Of a DNA stretch of 64,000 nt, positions 16,944 to 25,666 are shown one piece after another. The notes under the pieces are model-generated. The model was not told the DNA's origin and searched no databases. It worked only from the letters and a program-made list of their open reading frames with translations. Origin of the DNA: Oscillospiraceae bacterium (GTDB lineage: Bacteria; Bacillota; Clostridia; Oscillospirales; Ruminococcaceae); contig CAAGBS010000024.1 in assembly GCA_900768125.1 (NCBI GenBank), positions 36,510-100,509 of the forward strand, read 5' to 3'. Positions within the stretch are counted from its first letter, which is position 1. Every line of letters begins with the position of its first letter. A program made the position numbers and the translations under genes.

Positions 16944-18412
16944 CAGGAAAGGTCATACTTACGGGCGCGGGCTGCGGCAGCTTCGACCTGATAACACTGC
17001 GCGGTCTGGAAGCGCTCAGGAACTGCGATACGGTCATTTACGACAGCCTTGTCGATCCCCGGCTTCTTGATTTCGCGCCGGACGCCGAGAAAATATGCGT
17101 AGGAAAGCGCGCCGGGCAGCACTCCGCAAAGCAGGAGGAAATAAACTCCCTGCTCGTTGAAAAAGCGCTCGCCGGACGGAACGTAGTCAGGCTAAAGGGC
17201 GGCGACCCGTTCGTTTTCGGGCGCGGCGGCGAAGAAATACTGGAACTTCAGAAGCACGGAATACCGTTCGCTCTGATACCCGGCGTGACTTCCTCGGTGG
17301 CAGTCCCGGAACTTGCCGGGATACCGGTAACACATCGGAAATGCGCGCGCAGCTTCCACGTTATAACCGGGCACACCGCCGACAGCTGCACCCCGGAAAA
17401 CCTCGCGCAGTACGCTAAATTAACGGGCACGCTGGTGTTCCTGATGGGTCTTAATTCCCTGCCTGACATTGCGGGCGGGCTTATCGGCGGTGGAATGCCC
17501 TCCGATACCCCGGCGGCGGTGATATCCAACGGTGCAACGCGGCTTCAGCGCACTGTGCGCGGCACTGTTTCGGATATTGCGGATAAAGTCCGGGAAGCGG
17601 AGATACCCGCCCCGGCTGTCATCGTCATCGGCGAAACGGCTGGATTTGATTTTTCAGCGACCTGCCGCCCGCCGCTCGCCGGAAACAACATCGCGGTGAT
17701 CTCCTCAGGCGAGACTGCAAAGCGGCTCTGCGAAATGCTTCACGCGCTCGGGGCGTATGCGTTCCGCTCAGGCGGGGTGGATATCGCGGAGTTATACGGC
17801 GACCCCATCGACCGGGCGTTTTCAGCGCTCGCGGACTACACCCACATCGCGCTGACAAGCCCCAACGGTGCAAGGATATTCCTCAAAAAGCTGCGCGAAA
17901 AGCGCGTTGATGTACGCAGTCTCAGCGCCGTGAAATTCGCGGTCATCGGCAAAGGCACCGCCGCCGTGCTGGAAGACCACGGAGTATTCCCGGAGCTTAT
18001 GCCGGAGGATTACAGCACGGAAGCGCTCGGAAAGCTTCTCGCACAGCTGCTCGGATATGATTCCAGGCTGCTGATACTGCGCTCGGAGGAAGGTTCCCCG
18101 GAGCTGAATAAGATCCTTGACGGCAGCGGCGTGAATTACGACGACGTAAAGATATACCGTCCCATATACCGCCCGGCAAACGCGCTGGACTGCGACTTAG
18201 CGGCGTTCACCAGCGCCGGGGCTGTGCGGGGATTCTTCGCGAATGGCGGAAGCATTCCCGCCGGTGCGATACCCGCGGCTATCGGGAAAGTCACCGCCGC
18301 GGAACTTGCAAAACACGGCTTCACGGACTGCGTGATACCGCACGAAAGCACCGTTGACGGCATTGTACAAAGTATTTTGGAGGCAGTGAAATGCAGAGAT
18401 TCAGAAGATTAA
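16940..18412 (+). CDS. cobA-hemD: Uroporphyrinogen-III methyltransferase / uroporphyrinogen-III synthase fusion
   Basis: This 490-residue two-domain enzyme carries SUMT in residues 1 to about 240: GKVILTGAGCGSFDLITLRG, VVRLKGGDPFVFGRGGEE and PGVTSSVAVPELAGIPVTHR. It methylates uroporphyrinogen III to precorrin-2 using S-adenosylmethionine. Residues of about 245-490 are HemD, which closes hydroxymethylbilane to uroporphyrinogen III: IALTSPNGARIFL, AVIGKGTAAVLEDHG and the end block FTDCVIPHESTVDGIVQSI. Such fusions are known in Clostridia. ATG 16940 overlaps the hemC stop by 4 bases. Fusing the two steps commits the product towards precorrin-2 and so siroheme. Confidence 0.95.
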   Translation: MTGKVILTGAGCGSFDLITLRGLEALRNCDTVIYDSLVDPRLLDFAPDAEKICVGKRAGQHSAKQEEINSLLVEKALAGRNVVRLKGGDPFVFGRGGEEILELQKHGIPFALIPGVTSSVAVPELAGIPVTHRKCARSFHVITGHTADSCTPENLAQYAKLTGTLVFLMGLNSLPDIAGGLIGGGMPSDTPAAVISNGATRLQRTVRGTVSDIADKVREAEIPAPAVIVIGETAGFDFSATCRPPLAGNNIAVISSGETAKRLCEMLHALGAYAFRSGGVDIAELYGDPIDRAFSALADYTHIALTSPNGARIFLKKLREKRVDVRSLSAVKFAVIGKGTAAVLEDHGVFPELMPEDYSTEALGKLLAQLLGYDSRLLILRSEEGSPELNKILDGSGVNYDDVKIYRPIYRPANALDCDLAAFTSAGAVRGFFANGGSIPAGAIPAAIGKVTAAELAKHGFTDCVIPHESTVDGIVQSILEAVKCRDSED

Positions 18413-19362
18413 GATCCAGCGAAGCAATGCGGAGAATGGTCCGCGAGACCCGACTCGACCCGGCGGACTTCATCTACCCGATATTCGTTGCGGAGGGCGA
18501 AAACATAAAGAAGCCGGTGGACTCCATGCCTACAGTTTACCAGTACTCCATCGACAGGCTGGAGGAGATTCTCCCGCAGATAGCCGGAAGCGGGATTTCC
18601 GGGCTGCTTATCTTCGGCATTCCCGCCCGCAAGGACGCCCGCGCCACCGAAGCCTACAACGACGAGGGAATTACACAGCGCGCTATACGCTACATCAAGG
18701 AGCATTATCCCGACCTCATTATCATTGCGGACGTATGCCTGTGCGAATACACCGACCACGGACACTGCGGACTTATCTGCGGCTGTAAAATACTGAATGA
18801 CGAGACTCTCCCGCTGCTGAGCGCGATGGCGGTCAGCCTTGCGAAAGCCGGCGCGGATATAATAGCGCCCTCCGACATGATGGACGGCAGAGTAGCCGCT
18901 ATACGCGAAGCGCTCGATGAAAACGGCTGCAAGGACGTTCCGATAATGTCCTACAGCGCGAAATTCGCTTCGGGGTACTATTCCCCGTTCAGGGACGCGG
19001 CGCAGTCCGCCCCCAGCTTCGGCGACCGAAAGACCTACCAGATGGACCCCGCCAACGGCAGGGAGGCTCTCCGCGAGATAGCGGACGATATCTCCGAGGG
19101 AGCGGATATGGTAATGGTGAAGCCCGCCCTTGCCTACCTGGACGTGCTCAAAGCCGCACGGGAGCGCTTCGACCTGCCGATAGCGGCATACAACGTCAGC
19201 GGTGAATTTTCCATGGTGAAAGCCGCCGCTCAGCTCGGGTGGATAGACGAGCGCCGGATAGTGCTGGAAAATCTGACTGCGATAAAACGCGCGGGAGCGG
19301 ATATCATAATAACCTATCACGCGCTTGACGCCGCAGAATGGCTGAAGGAGGAACAGAGATGA
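18391..19362 (+). CDS. hemB: Porphobilinogen synthase (delta-aminolevulinate dehydratase)
   Basis: This 323-residue enzyme condenses two 5-aminolevulinate molecules to porphobilinogen. The zinc-type cysteine cluster is CLCEYTDHGHCG, so it is a zinc-dependent form. The two Schiff-base lysines are in MSYSAKFASGYYSPFRDA and MVMVKPALAYLD. The start overlaps the previous gene by 22 bases, and TTGGAGG lies 7 bases before the ATG. Its stop overlaps hemL by 4 bases. Confidence 0.96.
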   Translation: MQRFRRLRSSEAMRRMVRETRLDPADFIYPIFVAEGENIKKPVDSMPTVYQYSIDRLEEILPQIAGSGISGLLIFGIPARKDARATEAYNDEGITQRAIRYIKEHYPDLIIIADVCLCEYTDHGHCGLICGCKILNDETLPLLSAMAVSLAKAGADIIAPSDMMDGRVAAIREALDENGCKDVPIMSYSAKFASGYYSPFRDAAQSAPSFGDRKTYQMDPANGREALREIADDISEGADMVMVKPALAYLDVLKAARERFDLPIAAYNVSGEFSMVKAAAQLGWIDERRIVLENLTAIKRAGADIIITYHALDAAEWLKEEQR

Positions 19363-20615
19363 ACACCGCAAATTCCGAGAAGCTGTACGAAAAAGCCTGC
19401 AATTTCATGCCGGGAGGAGTAAACAGCCCGGTGCGCGCCTGCCGCTCGGTGGGAGTTTCCCCGCTGTTTATAAAGCATGCGAAAGGGTCTAAGATCTACG
19501 ATGAGGACGGCAATGAACTTATCGACTACATCTGCTCCTGGGGGCCGAATATCTTCGGACATGCAGTCCCGCAGATAACCGAAGCGGTAAAATCTGCGTG
19601 CGACAGCGGGCTTACATTCGGAGCCTGCCACAAGGGCGAAATAGAACTCGCGGAGCTTATCAAAAAGCACTTTCCGACAATGGAACTGCTTCGGCTGGTG
19701 AACTCCGGCACCGAAGCGGTGATGAGCGCCATCAGAGCCGCCCGGGGATTCACCGGGCGCGACAAGATAATCAAGTTCGAGGGCTGCTATCACGGGCACT
19801 CAGACGGACTGCTCGCAAAGGCGGGCTCGGGATTGATGACGCACTCTATCCCCTCCGGCGCGGGAGTTCCGGCGGGCTGCACCGCTGACACGCTGCTTGC
19901 GCGGTATAACGATGAAGGCTCGGTGGAAAGGCTTTTCGCGGAGTTCGGCGATAAAATAGGCGCGCTCATTGTGGAGCCGTGCGCTGCGAATATGGGCGTA
20001 GTTCCCCCGAAGTCGGGATTCCTGCAGTTCCTGAGGGATATCACAAAGAAGCACGGCGCGCTGCTGATATTCGACGAAGTCATAACCGGATTCCGGCTGT
20101 CGGACGGCGGCGCTCAGAAATACTACGGCGTTGACCCCGACCTCACCACCCTCGGAAAGATAGTCGGCGGCGGAATGCCGCTTGCAGTCTACGGCGGAAA
20201 GCGCGAAATAATGGAATGCGTAGCGCCGCTGGGTTCAGTCTATCAGGCGGGTACGCTGTCGGGAAATCCCTGCGCGGTTGCGGCGGGTATCGCGCAATTG
20301 AAGCTGATAGAAAGCACTCCCGACCTATACCAGCGCATTGACAGCAGCGCGGAAAAGCTGCACTCCGCAATGCTTGAAGCGGGGCTGAACGCAAACCGCT
20401 GCGGCTCGCTGCTGACTGTATTCTTCACCGACATGCAGGTCACGGATTACGACACCGCGCGCGCCTGCGACACCGGAAGATTCGCGAAATACTGGCGGCA
20501 TATGCTGAACTGCGGAATATATGCGGCGCCGTCCCAGTTCGAGGCTATGTTCGTATCCTACGCGCATTCCGACGAAGATATTGCGCGGACTGTTCAGGCG
20601 ATAAAAACGCTGTGA
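19359..20615 (+). CDS. hemL: Glutamate-1-semialdehyde 2,1-aminomutase
   Basis: This 418-residue PLP enzyme turns glutamate-1-semialdehyde into 5-aminolevulinate. Visible family blocks are FMPGGVNSPVRA, VNSGTEAVMSAIRAARG, FDEVITGFR and TTLGKIVGGGMP, the last with the PLP lysine. ATG 19359 overlaps the hemB stop. It is the last gene of the operon. No hemE, hemN/hemW or hemH follows, so this operon makes uroporphyrinogen III and precorrin-2/siroheme but not heme by itself. Confidence 0.96.
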   Translation: MNTANSEKLYEKACNFMPGGVNSPVRACRSVGVSPLFIKHAKGSKIYDEDGNELIDYICSWGPNIFGHAVPQITEAVKSACDSGLTFGACHKGEIELAELIKKHFPTMELLRLVNSGTEAVMSAIRAARGFTGRDKIIKFEGCYHGHSDGLLAKAGSGLMTHSIPSGAGVPAGCTADTLLARYNDEGSVERLFAEFGDKIGALIVEPCAANMGVVPPKSGFLQFLRDITKKHGALLIFDEVITGFRLSDGGAQKYYGVDPDLTTLGKIVGGGMPLAVYGGKREIMECVAPLGSVYQAGTLSGNPCAVAAGIAQLKLIESTPDLYQRIDSSAEKLHSAMLEAGLNANRCGSLLTVFFTDMQVTDYDTARACDTGRFAKYWRHMLNCGIYAAPSQFEAMFVSYAHSDEDIARTVQAIKTL

Positions 20616-20735
20616 TAAAAACGTGGGGGAGGGGCAATCAGGACGTTTGCCCGGACCGCCCAAAAGCTTGTCTCCCCCGGTGGGGGAGAGTGTCAAAGCG
20701 ACGGCTTCGCCTTACGCACGAAGTTCCAGAGGGGC
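20616..20735. repeat. Intergenic repeat-like DNA with a CTCCCCC hairpin
   Basis: It contains CTCCCCC-GGT-GGGGGAG (20672-20688), then CAAAGCGACGGCTTCGCC and TTACGCACGAAGTTCCAGAG, a style typical of REP-like intergenic elements in Oscillospiraceae. I see no gene. It may also stop transcription after hemL. Confidence 0.55.
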
Positions 20736-20795
20736 TAGTTTGGCGCAAAACCAAATTTAATGGTTAACAATGAATCTTCGTGTTGCGCCAAACTA
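20736..20795. repeat. 60-bp element with 13-bp perfect inverted repeats
   Basis: TAGTTTGGCGCAA (20736-20748) and TTGCGCCAAACTA (20783-20795) enclose 34 AT-rich bases. It could be a small mobile element or a hairpin in the mRNA tail. Confidence 0.7.
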
Positions 20796-20807
20796 ACGAA
20801 AGAACGC

Positions 20808-20854
20808 ATGGACGCGCCGCAGCATAGGGCGGGAGGGGCAAGCCCCTCCCCTAC
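20808..20854. repeat. Dispersed repeat, copy 1
   Basis: The last 28 bases (20827-20854), GGGCGGGAGGGGCAAG then CCCCTCCCCTAC, are identical to 63890-63917. A GCATGGACGC block lies upstream in both places. The core is itself a hairpin (GGGAGGGGC-AA-GCCCCTCCC). Confidence 0.85.
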
Positions 20855-20862
20855 ATAATGAA

Positions 20863-20893
20863 AAACTCCGGTCATTTGTCGTGACCGGAGTTT
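20863..20893 (-). terminator. Bidirectional terminator between hemL and the arylsulfotransferase gene
   Basis: AAACTCCGGTCA (20863-20874) pairs with TGACCGGAGTTT (20882-20893). T-rich tracts on both strands fit two-way termination. Confidence 0.8.
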
Positions 20894-20897
20894 GTTT

Positions 20898-22388
20898 TTA
20901 TTTGTTCTCGATATCTTTCTTATTGACGGAAGCAACGCAGAAATCTATTCTCTCGTCCTCTTCCTCCTCGCTGTTGGAACCTGTCAGACCTATCTCCTTT
21001 GTCGGGTCGATTCCATCAACGGCGGTCGCCTGGGCTTCTCCGGCCGCTGCGCCGGGAACTCTGAAAGTCCTGATATCCAGCGGCTCGATTGAGGTCTCGA
21101 CCGGCTTCTCAAGCTGCGGGATCCACTCGTAGGGAACGCGGTAAGCGCGGTATATCATATTGCACTTGAAGTTTCCGCCCATACTCTTGAAGTAGGGGTT
21201 GACGTACTCCCAAACTATTTCGTGGTCGGGAGTAACCTCCAGCAGATGTCCGTCGGAACCCTCGGTTATCAGCGTGTTGCCGTTCGGAAGTCTCTGCGCG
21301 GAGCTTATGTATGAGCTGTAAAACTTTGAAGCGTCGGTGAACAGGAAGTTTCCGGCTTCCAGCGGCGTGTACTGCCAAGTTATCTCCAGCGTAACCGGAT
21401 TGAACTGCAGCACTCTGGAATAGTCGCGGTGAGCGTTGTTCACGCCGGTCAGTGAAGCCGGATTCGGAACGCCGTAGCCGCCCTCGCCTCCGTTATCGAA
21501 CACCAGCAGGTCTCCCTCGCCGGGAAGTCCCTTGGGTATCATGTGCAGGTGGTGCTGACCGATTATCCAGCCGAGCATCTTTGTTGCTTCGCTCTCGTTG
21601 AAATCAGGACCTACGCGCCATACTATCTTTCCGGTGGACTTCTCGATTATGCCGAGAATGTTGGAGTTGCGCGCGTCAAAGATGATGTTATCCGGGTGGA
21701 AGCGGGTGTCGCCTGCGTCGTACCACTTGTTTTCGCCGAGGGTGGAGAAATTGTTGATGTGCATCCAGTCGCCGCCGGCTTCGCCATGAATGCCGGGGTT
21801 GCGGAACAGCACGTTCTTTGCGGCTTCGTCAAAGCCCAGTTCGTCAAAGTGGTCGGAAGCGCGCCAGCTCCAGATGATATTTCCCTCCCAGTCCACTTCG
21901 ATTATCTTGTCATCAATAAGACGCTTATCGGAAATGTTGTGATTGTAGAGGTTCTCATGGGTGAGAATCAACGTGTTGCCGCCGTCGGTGCGCGGCTCTC
22001 CGCCGGGATAGTAGTAGCCTACGGTGCTTCCCTCGCGCTGGAAATCATGGTGCTGGCGCGCCATGTATACAGGCTCCTTGCCCGGGTCAGCCACTAACTC
22101 GGTCTTGTCGAACTTCCACACGATGTGACCGTCCCAGTCCACCTGGACTAAATCAAGCTGATCCTGGAACGCATACTTGCCGCCGCGTACTCCCGTGGAA
22201 CCCATAACGTAGCCGCCGGGAAGTATCTTGTTCGGGAATCCTCCCAGACCCGCCCAGAGTTTGACTTCGTTACCGTTCATGTCGATGAGCAGCGCGCCCT
22301 TTGTGGACGGGAAAACCGTGTAGCCGCCGTACGCCTTGTCCTTATTGAAAATTGTAACTCCCGTAGGAAAAATGCTCGGATAACCCAT
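20898..22388 (-). CDS. Arylsulfotransferase-like (ASST family) protein
   Basis: This 496-residue beta-propeller-type protein is of the aryl-sulfate sulfotransferase group, which moves sulfate between phenolic compounds without PAPS. Blade-like repeats such as VDWDGHIVWKF, VDWEGNIIWSW and FNPVTLEITWQY are clear. Other family features are ARQHHDFQREG, GIHGEAGGDWMHINN and IIGQHHLHMIPKG, which supply His residues. Unlike classic periplasmic enzymes it has no signal peptide, so it should act in the cytoplasm. GGAGG lies before ATG 22388. It is the last gene of the sulfonate-type ABC operon, pointing to use of imported organosulfur. The exact substrate is unknown. Confidence 0.8.
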   Translation of the reverse strand: MGYPSIFPTGVTIFNKDKAYGGYTVFPSTKGALLIDMNGNEVKLWAGLGGFPNKILPGGYVMGSTGVRGGKYAFQDQLDLVQVDWDGHIVWKFDKTELVADPGKEPVYMARQHHDFQREGSTVGYYYPGGEPRTDGGNTLILTHENLYNHNISDKRLIDDKIIEVDWEGNIIWSWRASDHFDELGFDEAAKNVLFRNPGIHGEAGGDWMHINNFSTLGENKWYDAGDTRFHPDNIIFDARNSNILGIIEKSTGKIVWRVGPDFNESEATKMLGWIIGQHHLHMIPKGLPGEGDLLVFDNGGEGGYGVPNPASLTGVNNAHRDYSRVLQFNPVTLEITWQYTPLEAGNFLFTDASKFYSSYISSAQRLPNGNTLITEGSDGHLLEVTPDHEIVWEYVNPYFKSMGGNFKCNMIYRAYRVPYEWIPQLEKPVETSIEPLDIRTFRVPGAAAGEAQATAVDGIDPTKEIGLTGSNSEEEEDERIDFCVASVNKKDIENK

Positions 22389-22404
22389 TGTAATTTCCTC
22401 CTTA

Positions 22405-23448
22405 TTACTGATTTACACTTGAAAGGTCAACGTCTGTGTTCTCGGGGAAAGACTTTTCCGCCGCGTCCCTGAAATAGAACTGCCTGATGTTGTACTCGGC
22501 AGGGAACTTATTGTGTTCAAACGCCCAAGCATTTACATTGTCGAGGTTCTTTGCGCCCTCCTCGGAAAGACCGAACCGTATATCGTACTGCGCCCAGTTG
22601 GACCTGAAGATCTCCTCGTCAACGCCGAAACGCTCTGCTATCGCCTTTGCGGATTCATCGAGGTGGTCGTTGAGATACTGCACGCTCTCGTTCAGCGCGG
22701 TCAGATAATCCGCGAGGAGGTCGGTGTTTGCCTGCGCGAAATCCTTTGTGGTGATGAGGTAAGCGGAGATGTGGATATTCACATCTTTTGCGTCAGCCGC
22801 CTTTACCCAGCCAAATTCCTCCACCTTGTCAGCCTGGGAGCCGCTCGCAACGATAGCGGAAGCGCCGCCGTTCTGAACCAGCGCCAGCGTAGTCGAAGAA
22901 TCACTTGCCTGCACCGTCTTCTGAGTATCCGGGTCAAGACCGAGATATGTCTGCGCCTGCCAGTTGTAGTACTCTGCGACCGTGCCGATGTTGGTTATCC
23001 AGCCGGCGCTGTCGGCGAGCTTTGAGAGGTCGTCGGCGTATTCCGGCGCAACGTAGATACCGCCGGAAGTGGTCGTGCTGGAGGAAAGGTCCGAGAATAT
23101 CACAAGGTTAGTCGCTTCAAGCGTGTTGCCGAAGCGGTTTACCGCTGCGAAATCGGCGAGAAGTCCGGTGTCTGCGGTGCCGGTCACGATGGAATCCACA
23201 GTGTTTATGCCTGCGACAAATTCGGTGGTCTGGAGGTTTATCCCGTGCTTCTCGAAAATGCCCTGCTGCTGACCGATGAAGTCTGCGTACTGGTCGGGCT
23301 GACCGGTCATGTTCGCAACGCGGAGAGTTCTCAGCCCGTTTTCGCCGGAGGAAGCAGCAGAGCTTCCGGAATTGCCGGAGCACGCGGTCAGCAGGGAAAG
23401 TCCGAGCGCCGCCGCTGTTACTGTTTTGATAAAGTTATGTATTTTCAT
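22405..23448 (-). CDS. ABC transporter substrate-binding lipoprotein, sulfonate/taurine type
   Basis: This 347-residue lipoprotein catches a solute outside the membrane and hands it to the permease. A signal peptide ends in a lipobox, LSLLTACSGNSG, with the lipidated cysteine at residue 23. The fold is that of SsuA/TauA/NMT1-like proteins: LRVANMTGQPDQYADFIGQQ, then GTADTGLLADFAAVNRF. It is placed between the permease gene and the arylsulfotransferase-like gene, 16 bases apart. A sulfonate or sulfate ester is the likely ligand because of the neighbours, but this group also includes nitrate, thiamine-precursor and other binders. Confidence 0.88.
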   Translation of the reverse strand: MKIHNFIKTVTAAALGLSLLTACSGNSGSSAASSGENGLRTLRVANMTGQPDQYADFIGQQQGIFEKHGINLQTTEFVAGINTVDSIVTGTADTGLLADFAAVNRFGNTLEATNLVIFSDLSSSTTTSGGIYVAPEYADDLSKLADSAGWITNIGTVAEYYNWQAQTYLGLDPDTQKTVQASDSSTTLALVQNGGASAIVASGSQADKVEEFGWVKAADAKDVNIHISAYLITTKDFAQANTDLLADYLTALNESVQYLNDHLDESAKAIAERFGVDEEIFRSNWAQYDIRFGLSEEGAKNLDNVNAWAFEHNKFPAEYNIRQFYFRDAAEKSFPENTDVDLSSVNQ

Positions 23449-23465
23449 TGTAGTATCTCCTTTTT

Positions 23466-24245
23466 TTACTTAACGCCGAAATGCTTTAAGAATTTCTTTC
23501 CGGCGAGCTGTAGCAGTCTGTCCGCAGCGAACCCGATGACCGCGAGGGTGACGATGCCGGCGAACGCCCAACTTGTTTTGTAGTATAGCTTAGAGCTGTT
23601 GATGAGGTAGCCCAGACCGTCGCTGCCGACCAGCATTTCCGCCGCGATGACGCATATGAAAGCAGAGCTGAGTCCCAGCCTTACGCCGGTGTAGATATTC
23701 GATACCGCCGACGGAACGACAACGGTGAAGAATGTACGCGCTTTCTTAGCGCCCATGCAGGAAGCCGCCTCCACAAGCGAACGGTCGGTCGTTGCAACGC
23801 CCGCGATGGTATTCACTAATACCGGGAAGAACGAAGCGTAGAATATCAGCGCGACCTTGGATTCCTCGCCGACGCCGAACCACATCAGGAACAGAGTAGT
23901 CAGTGCGATCGCCGGAACAAACCGGAAGAAGCTGAGTATCGGCTCTACCAGCCAGCGCACCGGGCGGAAGTTTCCGACCAGCAGTCCCATCGGAACTGCG
24001 AAGACGATCGCAAGCAGCCAGCCCTTGATAACTCTGCCGAAACTTGCCGCGATATCCGCCCACAGCGTGCCGTTCTGTATCAGCTGAACAAGGCTGTTCA
24101 GCGTTTCAAGCGGGCTGGGGAGGAAGTACTCGTCATAGCCCAGGGAGCCAAGCCCCCATATCGCAAGTATGATTATCCAGGAGATTACTCCGCTGCGGAG
24201 TATCTTCTGCCAAACGCCTGAGGGCGCTTTGTTATTGTTGTCCAT
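23466..24245 (-). CDS. ABC transporter permease, sulfonate/taurine type
   Basis: This 259-residue inner-membrane protein has about six membrane segments. The EAA loop that contacts the ATPase is visible as EAASCMGAKKARTFFTVVVP. It matches SsuC/TauC in length and layout. It lies between the ATPase gene (12 bases) and the binding-protein gene (17 bases). An AGGAGG site precedes the ATG. Confidence 0.9.
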   Translation of the reverse strand: MDNNNKAPSGVWQKILRSGVISWIIILAIWGLGSLGYDEYFLPSPLETLNSLVQLIQNGTLWADIAASFGRVIKGWLLAIVFAVPMGLLVGNFRPVRWLVEPILSFFRFVPAIALTTLFLMWFGVGEESKVALIFYASFFPVLVNTIAGVATTDRSLVEAASCMGAKKARTFFTVVVPSAVSNIYTGVRLGLSSAFICVIAAEMLVGSDGLGYLINSSKLYYKTSWAFAGIVTLAVIGFAADRLLQLAGKKFLKHFGVK

Positions 24246-24257
24246 TTCGCGTCCTCC

Positions 24258-25316
24258 TTAGATGTAGTAAACGTCGGATACGTCCAGCGCCTTGTTTACG
24301 ATTATGGAAGTGCTGTCGTTATCGACTGTGTAAAGCTTCTTTATGAATATCTTCACATTATCGCCTTTTTTGAGCCTTGGCGAACTCAGCGGGTAACGTC
24401 CGGTGACTGAGATATCCCCGATGGAAGCCCGAACCTCGAAAGCGTTTCCGCGGAACGAAACGTCCTGCACAACGGCGCTTTCCATTGCGGATTCGAACTG
24501 GTGATAACCGCTGTCCTCGAATTTGTTTATCTCGATGAACTCCGGACGGATAAGCGCCTTTCCGCCTCCCGTGAAGCCTTTCAGCCTGCCGAAGTCCTCT
24601 ATCATCACCGACTGCCCGATGAACTGGGCAACGAATGCGGTAGCGGGTTCAAGATAGATCTCGGACGGGCTTCCGACCTGCTCTACCCTGCCGTTGTTGG
24701 TGATGACTATTTCGTCCGCCACCTCGATAGCTTCGTCCTGGTCGTGGGTGACGAATATGCTTGTTATCCCGATCTTGTCGATCGTCTCGCGGAGCCAGGT
24801 GCGAAGCTCCTTGCGGACTTTCGCGTCTATGGCTGCGAACGGCTCGTCCAGCAGGAGCAGTTCCGGCTGCGGTGCGAGCGCCCTCGCGAGTGCTATCCTC
24901 TGCCGCTGACCGCCGCTCAGCTGGTCGGGGTAGCGCTTCCCTACGTCCGGGAGACCTACCAGTTCCAACAGTTCATTGACGCGTTCGTTGATGAACTTCT
25001 TGTCCTTTTTCTGGACTTTCAGCCCGTAGGCGATGTTTGAACTTACCGTCATGAACGGGAAAAGCGCGTAATTCTGGAACACGAAACCTATCCCACGCTC
25101 GCTTGCCGGGACTGTATTCACGTTCCTGCCGTTTATCAGGATATCGCCGCTGTCCTGCTTTTCAAGACCCGCCAGCATGCGGAGTATCGTTGTCTTTCCG
25201 CTGCCGCTGGGTCCCAGCAGTCCGATCAGCTTTCCTTTTTCCAGCCCGAAGCTTACGTTGTCAGAAGCCTTGAAGCTGCCGAAGCTTTTGTTGATGTTTT
25301 TCAGTTCTATGTACAT
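24258..25316 (-). CDS. ABC transporter ATP-binding protein, sulfonate/sulfate type
   Basis: This 352-residue ATPase drives the sulfonate-type importer. Walker A is GPSGSGKTT, the Q-loop is VFQNYALFPF, the signature is LSGGQRQR and Walker B is LLLLDEPFAAID, followed by VTHDQDEAIEVAD. A C-terminal domain of about 110 residues follows, as in CysA and PotA, whereas SsuB/TauB usually lack one. So the ATPase is CysA-like while the other subunits are SsuAC-like. It is the first gene of the four-gene operon, under the 25461-25489 promoter and the 25436-25452 operator. Confidence 0.9.
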   Translation of the reverse strand: MYIELKNINKSFGSFKASDNVSFGLEKGKLIGLLGPSGSGKTTILRMLAGLEKQDSGDILINGRNVNTVPASERGIGFVFQNYALFPFMTVSSNIAYGLKVQKKDKKFINERVNELLELVGLPDVGKRYPDQLSGGQRQRIALARALAPQPELLLLDEPFAAIDAKVRKELRTWLRETIDKIGITSIFVTHDQDEAIEVADEIVITNNGRVEQVGSPSEIYLEPATAFVAQFIGQSVMIEDFGRLKGFTGGGKALIRPEFIEINKFEDSGYHQFESAMESAVVQDVSFRGNAFEVRASIGDISVTGRYPLSSPRLKKGDNVKIFIKKLYTVDNDSTSIIVNKALDVSDVYYI

Positions 25317-25435
25317 CTGTGTATCTCCTTATAGATTTGACCCGTTGTTATGGTATCAGGTACACATTCGACATCGGAAGAAGCGGCAGATGAGATAGTA
25401 GTTTTTCATAAAATTACCTCTGTATTCATACTAAG

Positions 25436-25452
25436 TCTATCAACTTGATATG
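25436..25452 (-). promoter_or_regulatory. Sulfur-operator palindrome, ABC operon
   Basis: TCTATC-AACTT-GATATG on the plus strand. It shares the 6-5-6 layout with three other sites and lies just downstream of the -10, so a bound repressor would block transcription start. Confidence 0.7.
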
Positions 25453-25460
25453 TTTTGTTT

Positions 25461-25489
25461 ATTATAACCTCATCGACTGCATTTGTCAA
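25461..25489 (-). promoter_or_regulatory. Promoter of the sulfonate ABC/arylsulfotransferase operon
   Basis: On the minus strand TTGACA (25484-25489), 17 bases, TATAAT (25461-25466). The leader to the first ATG is about 140 bases and shows no riboswitch fold that I recognise. Confidence 0.9.
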
Positions 25490-25578
25490 CAGGTTTTTTT
25501 CGATTTGTAGCATAATACACAATTCACGGCGATACTACGGAAAAATTTAGCTATATTCAACATTTTGCAAAATCCCGC

Positions 25579-25607
25579 TTGACAAAAGCCCCGAAAAGTG
25601 GTATCAT
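25579..25607 (+). promoter_or_regulatory. Promoter of the thioredoxin-like gene
   Basis: TTGACA (25579-25584), 17 bases, TATCAT (25602-25607), divergent from the ABC operon promoter. Confidence 0.9.
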
Positions 25608-25615
25608 TAGTAAAA

Positions 25616-25632
25616 CCTATCAATCGGATAGG
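25616..25632 (+). promoter_or_regulatory. Sulfur-operator palindrome, best copy
   Basis: CCTATC-AATCG-GATAGG is a perfect 6+6 inverted repeat lying over the expected transcription start of the thioredoxin-like gene. It defines the consensus for the other sites. Confidence 0.8.
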
Positions 25633-25666
25633 AAACATAGACATTCACCACAGGAGGATCTGAAAT

